Positions 5,501 to 9,254 of a stretch of 9,254 nucleotides of DNA are shown in pieces. The stretch's first letter is position 1, and each line of letters begins with the position of its first letter. The stretch is from Helicobacteraceae bacterium (GTDB lineage: Bacteria > Campylobacterota > Campylobacteria > Campylobacterales > SZUA-545), in the NCBI GenBank assembly GCA_011390075.1, contig JAABTA010000018.1, positions 1-9,254 on the forward strand. Reading direction: 5' to 3'. The position numbers were made by a program, and so were the translations under genes. The notes beneath the pieces are model-generated. The model was not told the origin of the DNA. It did not search any database and was given only the letters and a program-made list of their open reading frames with translations.

Positions 5501-7000
5501 TTATTTGCCCCTCTTTTCTAAGTTTGGCGCAATAAAGCGTTCGTACTGCATCTTGATGGTGGGCTCTATTTTTTTCAAAAATGGTTTAGGGTAGAGCCCC
5601 ATGACAAAGATCATAATAATCGGAGGCAAGAATGCTAGGATCTCTTTTTTGTTTAAATCTGTAAATTTTTCAGTGAGGGAGTTGGTGTTTTGCAAAATGG
5701 CTTTTCTGTAGATAATAAACATATAGACAGCCCCAATAATAATGGAAAATGTACCCAAAAACCCATAGACAACGCCTAGTTCAAAAAGACCTAAAATCAT
5801 GAGTATCTCCCCTATAAAACCATTGGTTCCAGGAAGTCCCACACTTGAGACCATAGCAATAGCAAAGAAAAGAGCAAAAATTGGAGCATTCACCGCTAAA
5901 CCACCTAATGCCCTAATATCTCTTGTTTGGAGATCTCTGGCAATTTTTGCCACAAGCAAAAACATAATACCGCTAGTCATCGCGTGGGCAATCACTTGAT
6001 AGATAGAGCCCACCATCGACTGGATATTCAGAGCAAATACCCCTGCAATAATAAGCCCTAAGTGAGAGGCTGAGGAGTAGGCGAGAATGGTTTTAAAATC
6101 TTTTTGCGCTACAGCTGCCACTCCAAAGTAGATCATAGAGATAAGCCCCAAGGTAACAAAAAACTCCGAGTGCAGGACAAACTGCTCTGGAAATAGTGGC
6201 AATACAAAACGCAGTATCGCATAAACTGCCACTTTTGAGGCAATAGCTGAAAGAGCAAAGGTGACCCCAGCTGGAGCTTTTGTGTAGGCTTCTGGCATCC
6301 ACATATGAAAAGGAAACAGCGGAGTTTTAATAGCAAAAGCTAGCATAAAAGCCGAAAAGAGCCAGAAGGCCTCATTTGGATCAATGACTATATTTTGCAA
6401 GTCTGTAATTTTAAAACTGTAGTGTCCAAACTGCTCAAAATGCAACTCTCCAATATAGACAATGGCAATAAACATAAACATAGAGCCAAAGATGGTGTAA
6501 TACATCATATTCATGGCAGCTTTAGGTTTATCTTTAGATTTTCCATACACCCCAATCATTAAAAACACAGGGAGCAACATTGCTTCCCAAGCAGCATAGA
6601 AAAAGATTAAATCTTCGGCTAAAATGACTGCCATAAAAGCACTCTGCATTAGAAGCATATTGGCCCAATAGCCCTTCTGTTGAGATTTCAAGATAAGGTG
6701 CAAGGCTGGAAAAGCTGTGGCAATAATCATAAGAATAATAAGATTGACCCCATCAACCCCAACCATATAGTTAATGCCATAACTTGGAACCACTGGAAAA
6801 ATCTCTCTATATTGGGTGGCAGAGATCTCTTGAAAATCAAAAAAGAGATAGATACCAAGAATAAGCACAATAGTGGAGCTTAGAAAAGCAAAAAAACTTC
6901 CTATCTTGTGAGAGATTGGAAGAATAAGGATTAAAACCCCTGTAATAAACGGAAAGAAGATTAAAAAACTTAAGATATAACTATTAAGAAACTCATACAT
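5501..7000 (-). CDS. nuoM: NADH-quinone oxidoreductase subunit M
   Basis: Antiporter-like proton-pumping subunit of the complex I membrane arm, 499 residues (family about 500) with about 14 membrane helices. Key residues are all in place: Glu139 in FYAAWEAMLLPVF, Lys225 in AIKTPLFPFHMWMPEAY, Lys256 in SAIASKVAVY, His313 in AYSSASHLG, His339 in IAHAMTSG, and Glu398 in GTNGFIGEIL, the NuoM-specific glutamate at the place where NuoL and NuoN have lysine. That last residue separates it clearly from NuoL and NuoN. ATG 7000 overlaps the nuoL stop by 8 nt, with GAAGG 8 nt upstream, so translation is probably coupled. It sits between NuoL and NuoN, matching their physical order in the enzyme. Confidence 0.97.
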   Translation of the reverse strand: MYEFLNSYILSFLIFFPFITGVLILILPISHKIGSFFAFLSSTIVLILGIYLFFDFQEISATQYREIFPVVPSYGINYMVGVDGVNLIILMIIATAFPALHLILKSQQKGYWANMLLMQSAFMAVILAEDLIFFYAAWEAMLLPVFLMIGVYGKSKDKPKAAMNMMYYTIFGSMFMFIAIVYIGELHFEQFGHYSFKITDLQNIVIDPNEAFWLFSAFMLAFAIKTPLFPFHMWMPEAYTKAPAGVTFALSAIASKVAVYAILRFVLPLFPEQFVLHSEFFVTLGLISMIYFGVAAVAQKDFKTILAYSSASHLGLIIAGVFALNIQSMVGSIYQVIAHAMTSGIMFLLVAKIARDLQTRDIRALGGLAVNAPIFALFFAIAMVSSVGLPGTNGFIGEILMILGLFELGVVYGFLGTFSIIIGAVYMFIIYRKAILQNTNSLTEKFTDLNKKEILAFLPPIIMIFVMGLYPKPFLKKIEPTIKMQYERFIAPNLEKRGK

Positions 7001-8894
7001 TGATTAAACCTTCTAGATAGATTGCAATAGCAGCAATGGCACCTAGCATATAGACAAGATACCATTTCACATCCCCATTTTGAAAAACTCTTCCATAAAA
7101 GTGGCTCACTCTATTCAGCGCCACGGCACTATTTTGAACAATTTTGTAGATAATGACTCTATCTAAGTAGCCGTAGATAAAACGGCTTGTATTTACTAAA
7201 GGCACAACAAAGGCTCTTTCATACATCTCATCAACAAAAAATTTATTTTTAATAGCTACAACAAGAGCATTTTCTTTAAGTTCGCTCTGCTCTTTATATC
7301 TAAAGAACCGCTTATACGCAACAAAGATCCCCGCTAGGGAAATTCCAATGGCTAGAGCCATTAAAATATACTCAAGGCTATGGGAGACATGGGCAAACTC
7401 TGCTTTATAAACAAGGGAGTGCGAGAGGAAAGATTTAATAAAATTGCTCCCTCCAAAGATCTCAGGAAGCCCTGCAAATCCTGCAAAAACAGAGCCTACA
7501 CTTAAAATGACTAAAATAGAGGTCATAATAAGAGGTGGTTGTTCTATGTGGGCGTGGCTTTTCTCTCTATTATGAAAGGTGAGAAAAAAGAGCCGAAACA
7601 TATAGTATGAGGTAAGCCCAGCGGTAATAAGCGCCATTGCATAGATAAGAAAGTGCCCACTAGCAAAGGTGTTTAAAAGAATTTCGTCTTTTGAGAAAAA
7701 TCCTGCAAATGGGGGAATTCCAGCTATGGCTAGTGTGGCAATCAGCATTGGGAAATAGACTATTTTTAGAGATTTAAGATTATTCATCTTAAAAATATTT
7801 TGCTCGTGATGCAGAGCATAAATAACCGCCCCAGCCCCTAAAAAGAGCAGAGCTTTAAAAAAGGCGTGGGTAAACACATGAAATATCCCTGTAGAGTACG
7901 CCCCTATACCAACAGCTATAAACATATAGCCTAATTGGCTCATCGTAGAATAAGCAAGAATTTTTTTAATATCTGTCTGCTTGGTGGCAATAATTGCCGC
8001 AACTAGAGCAGTAAAAGCCCCAACATAGGCTATAAGCTCTCCAACAGCCGGCACTTCGGCGTAGAGAAAACTAAATCTAGCCACCATATAGACACCTGCT
8101 GTCACCATTGTTGCGGCGTGAATAAGGGCAGAAACAGGTGTTGGCCCAGCCATCGCGTCAGGCAACCAAGTGTACAGTGGAATTTGTGCAGATTTCCCTG
8201 CGGCTCCTACAAAGAGAAAAAGCGTAATAAACCAGATGGTGTACTCTGGAATTAAAAAGGCGTTTGCTTTTAAAGAGGCAAAGTCAAATCCGTATTTTCC
8301 AACAACTACATAGAGTGTAAGCATCCCAACTACGAAACCAAAATCACCGATACGGTTAATAATAAAGGCTTTATTCCCAGCTTTTACATTGGCTTTGTCT
8401 TTGTAATAAAAAGCAATAAGCAAATACGAACACGCCCCCACACCTTCCCAGCCCATAAACATTAAAATTGGGTTATCCGCAAGGACTAACATGAGCATAC
8501 TTCCCAAAAAGAGGTTCATATAGGCAAAGAATTTAGCAAATCCCTCATCTTTGTTCATGTATCCGATGGAGTAGATGTGAATAAGCGCTGCGATAAAGGT
8601 GACAAACAGTGTCATTAAAGCAGACAAAGAGTCCACATAGAAGCTAAGATTAATGGTAAAATCTCCTACTTCAATCCACTGAAATACTTTTACAGTAATA
8701 GCACTAGCGGGATCATTATACACGGCAAGAAAGAGCTTAGCACCAAGATAAGCACTAGCTAAAGGAGCCCAAATAGCTAAAAGAGAAAAGATCTTTTGAG
8801 AGATCTTAAACCCTTTAAGGTGAGCTAGGTAAGCAACACCAATAAGGGTTCCACCAATAAATGGAAGAAAAACTAATAGACTTACAAAACCCAT
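6993..8894 (-). CDS. nuoL: NADH-quinone oxidoreductase subunit L
   Basis: The most distal proton-pumping subunit of complex I, 633 residues, slightly longer than the E. coli protein. Conserved features in order are MGWEGVGACSYLLI (Glu150), NRIGDFGF (180-187), KSAQIPLYTWLPDAM (Lys234), GPTPVSALIHAATM (250-263, His259), AYSTMSQLGYM (314-324), HVFTHAFFKALLF (His339, His343, Lys347) and GFFSKDEI (Lys402, Asp403). The C-terminal part after about residue 530 contains the FFVDEMYERAFV segment leading into the long lateral helix that braces NuoM and NuoN, then a last membrane anchor (about 610-630). ATG 8894 is 1 nt from the nuoK stop, with TAAGGGG 5 nt upstream. Nothing is broken or missing. Confidence 0.97.
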   Translation of the reverse strand: MGFVSLLVFLPFIGGTLIGVAYLAHLKGFKISQKIFSLLAIWAPLASAYLGAKLFLAVYNDPASAITVKVFQWIEVGDFTINLSFYVDSLSALMTLFVTFIAALIHIYSIGYMNKDEGFAKFFAYMNLFLGSMLMLVLADNPILMFMGWEGVGACSYLLIAFYYKDKANVKAGNKAFIINRIGDFGFVVGMLTLYVVVGKYGFDFASLKANAFLIPEYTIWFITLFLFVGAAGKSAQIPLYTWLPDAMAGPTPVSALIHAATMVTAGVYMVARFSFLYAEVPAVGELIAYVGAFTALVAAIIATKQTDIKKILAYSTMSQLGYMFIAVGIGAYSTGIFHVFTHAFFKALLFLGAGAVIYALHHEQNIFKMNNLKSLKIVYFPMLIATLAIAGIPPFAGFFSKDEILLNTFASGHFLIYAMALITAGLTSYYMFRLFFLTFHNREKSHAHIEQPPLIMTSILVILSVGSVFAGFAGLPEIFGGSNFIKSFLSHSLVYKAEFAHVSHSLEYILMALAIGISLAGIFVAYKRFFRYKEQSELKENALVVAIKNKFFVDEMYERAFVVPLVNTSRFIYGYLDRVIIYKIVQNSAVALNRVSHFYGRVFQNGDVKWYLVYMLGAIAAIAIYLEGLINV

Positions 8895-8895
8895 A

Positions 8896-9198
8896 TTAGC
8901 CCCTTATCTTTCTAAAGAGATCAATATCTAAGCTCTCTTTAGACTTGTACATAATAATGATAATTGCCAAACCAAAAGCAGCTTCTGCAGCTGCTAATGC
9001 CATTACAATCATAGCAATGGCGTGGCCATCCATATTGGCATGCATTTTGGCAAAACTTACAAACAAAAGATTGACCGCATTAAGCATAAGCTCAATAGAC
9101 ATAAAAATGGTAAAGACATTTCTTCTAGCAATTACGCCAACTAGTCCTATAAAGAAAAGGACAAAACCAACCCCTAGGTAGTACTCAACAGGAATCAT
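8896..9198 (-). CDS. nuoK: NADH-quinone oxidoreductase subunit K
   Basis: Small membrane subunit of complex I, 100 residues with three membrane helices, the standard size. Two buried glutamates that link the quinone site to the pumping subunits are present at the same positions as in E. coli: Glu36 in SIELMLNAVN and Glu72 in ALAAAEAAFGLA. Conserved Arg25-Arg26 on the cytoplasmic loop is followed by NVFTIFM. ATG 9198 has a very strong ribosome site (GAGGAGG, 4 nt away) that lies inside the end of nuoJ, and the gene overlaps nuoJ by 14 nt. The order J-K-L-M-N is the common bacterial one. Confidence 0.96.
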   Translation of the reverse strand: MIPVEYYLGVGFVLFFIGLVGVIARRNVFTIFMSIELMLNAVNLLFVSFAKMHANMDGHAIAMIVMALAAAEAAFGLAIIIIMYKSKESLDIDLFRKIRG

Positions 9199-9254
9199 CT
9201 TTCCTCCTCATCTGTGCTAATACAATCACTCCAACAACGGCTACTAAAAGTAGA
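9185..9254 (-). CDS. nuoJ: NADH-quinone oxidoreductase subunit J, C-terminus only
   Basis: The frame entering from the right edge reads LLLVAVVGVIVLAQMRRKDD and stops at TGA (9187 down to 9185), giving 22 residues. A final hydrophobic helix followed by a basic tail matches the end of NuoJ, whose last helix carries the pattern VGxVVLA. Its place directly before nuoK in the operon supports the name. It runs 14 nt into nuoK, suggesting coupled translation. The rest of the gene lies outside the window. Confidence 0.8.
   Translation of the reverse strand, partial: LLLVAVVGVIVLAQMRRKDDSC

Noticed and set aside
6093..6336. Two overlapping minus-strand frames inside nuoM
   Set aside because: They are alternative frames of the same strand within a conserved nuoM region, with no family resemblance or ribosome site.
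8945..9181. Plus-strand frame of 78 codons opposite nuoK
   Set aside because: It is the antisense of conserved hydrophobic nuoK codons; the Ala/Ile/Lys-rich product has no recognisable character.

Overview
The window looks like chromosomal DNA from a Campylobacterota (epsilonproteobacterial) species, probably a free-living, chemolithotroph-type relative of Sulfurimonas or Sulfurovum. This rests on AT-rich base composition, heavy AGA, AAA and TTA codon use, densely overlapping genes, and the character of the ArgD, MidA-like and Nuo proteins. The genus cannot be fixed from this sequence alone.

There are two convergent gene blocks. The rightward block (about 1-3539) holds the 3' end of an unrecognised gene, then argD (acetylornithine aminotransferase, arginine biosynthesis), a TolC-family outer-membrane efflux protein, and a MidA/NDUFAF7-family SAM-dependent methyltransferase. 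Their junctions are a short gap followed by overlaps of 20 and 11 nt, so they are probably one transcription unit with coupled translation. The leftward block (9254 down to 4065) is the distal end of a complex I operon in the standard order: nuoJ (C-terminus only), nuoK, nuoL, nuoM and nuoN. These encode the membrane arm, including all three antiporter-like proton-pumping subunits. Gaps or overlaps are 14 nt or less throughout.

Between the blocks (about 3512-4064) lies a small unrecognised leftward gene of about 103 codons. Its stop codon overlaps the methyltransferase stop codon inside a near-perfect palindrome. Beyond it is a non-coding stretch of about 217 bp. That stretch holds a plausible extended -10 promoter for the small gene, an 11-bp inverted repeat pair, and two back-to-back hairpins just past nuoN; the larger has 15-bp perfect arms and is the likely end of the nuo transcript.

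The most interesting biological point is the position of a MidA/NDUFAF7-family gene beside the complex I operon, because the eukaryotic member of that family is a complex I assembly methyltransferase. Other points are a degenerate pump motif in NuoN, a strong excess of AGATCT concentrated in the left part of the window, and the orphan small gene. No CRISPR array, tRNA, rRNA or insertion sequence was seen, and I found no convincing previously undescribed system.
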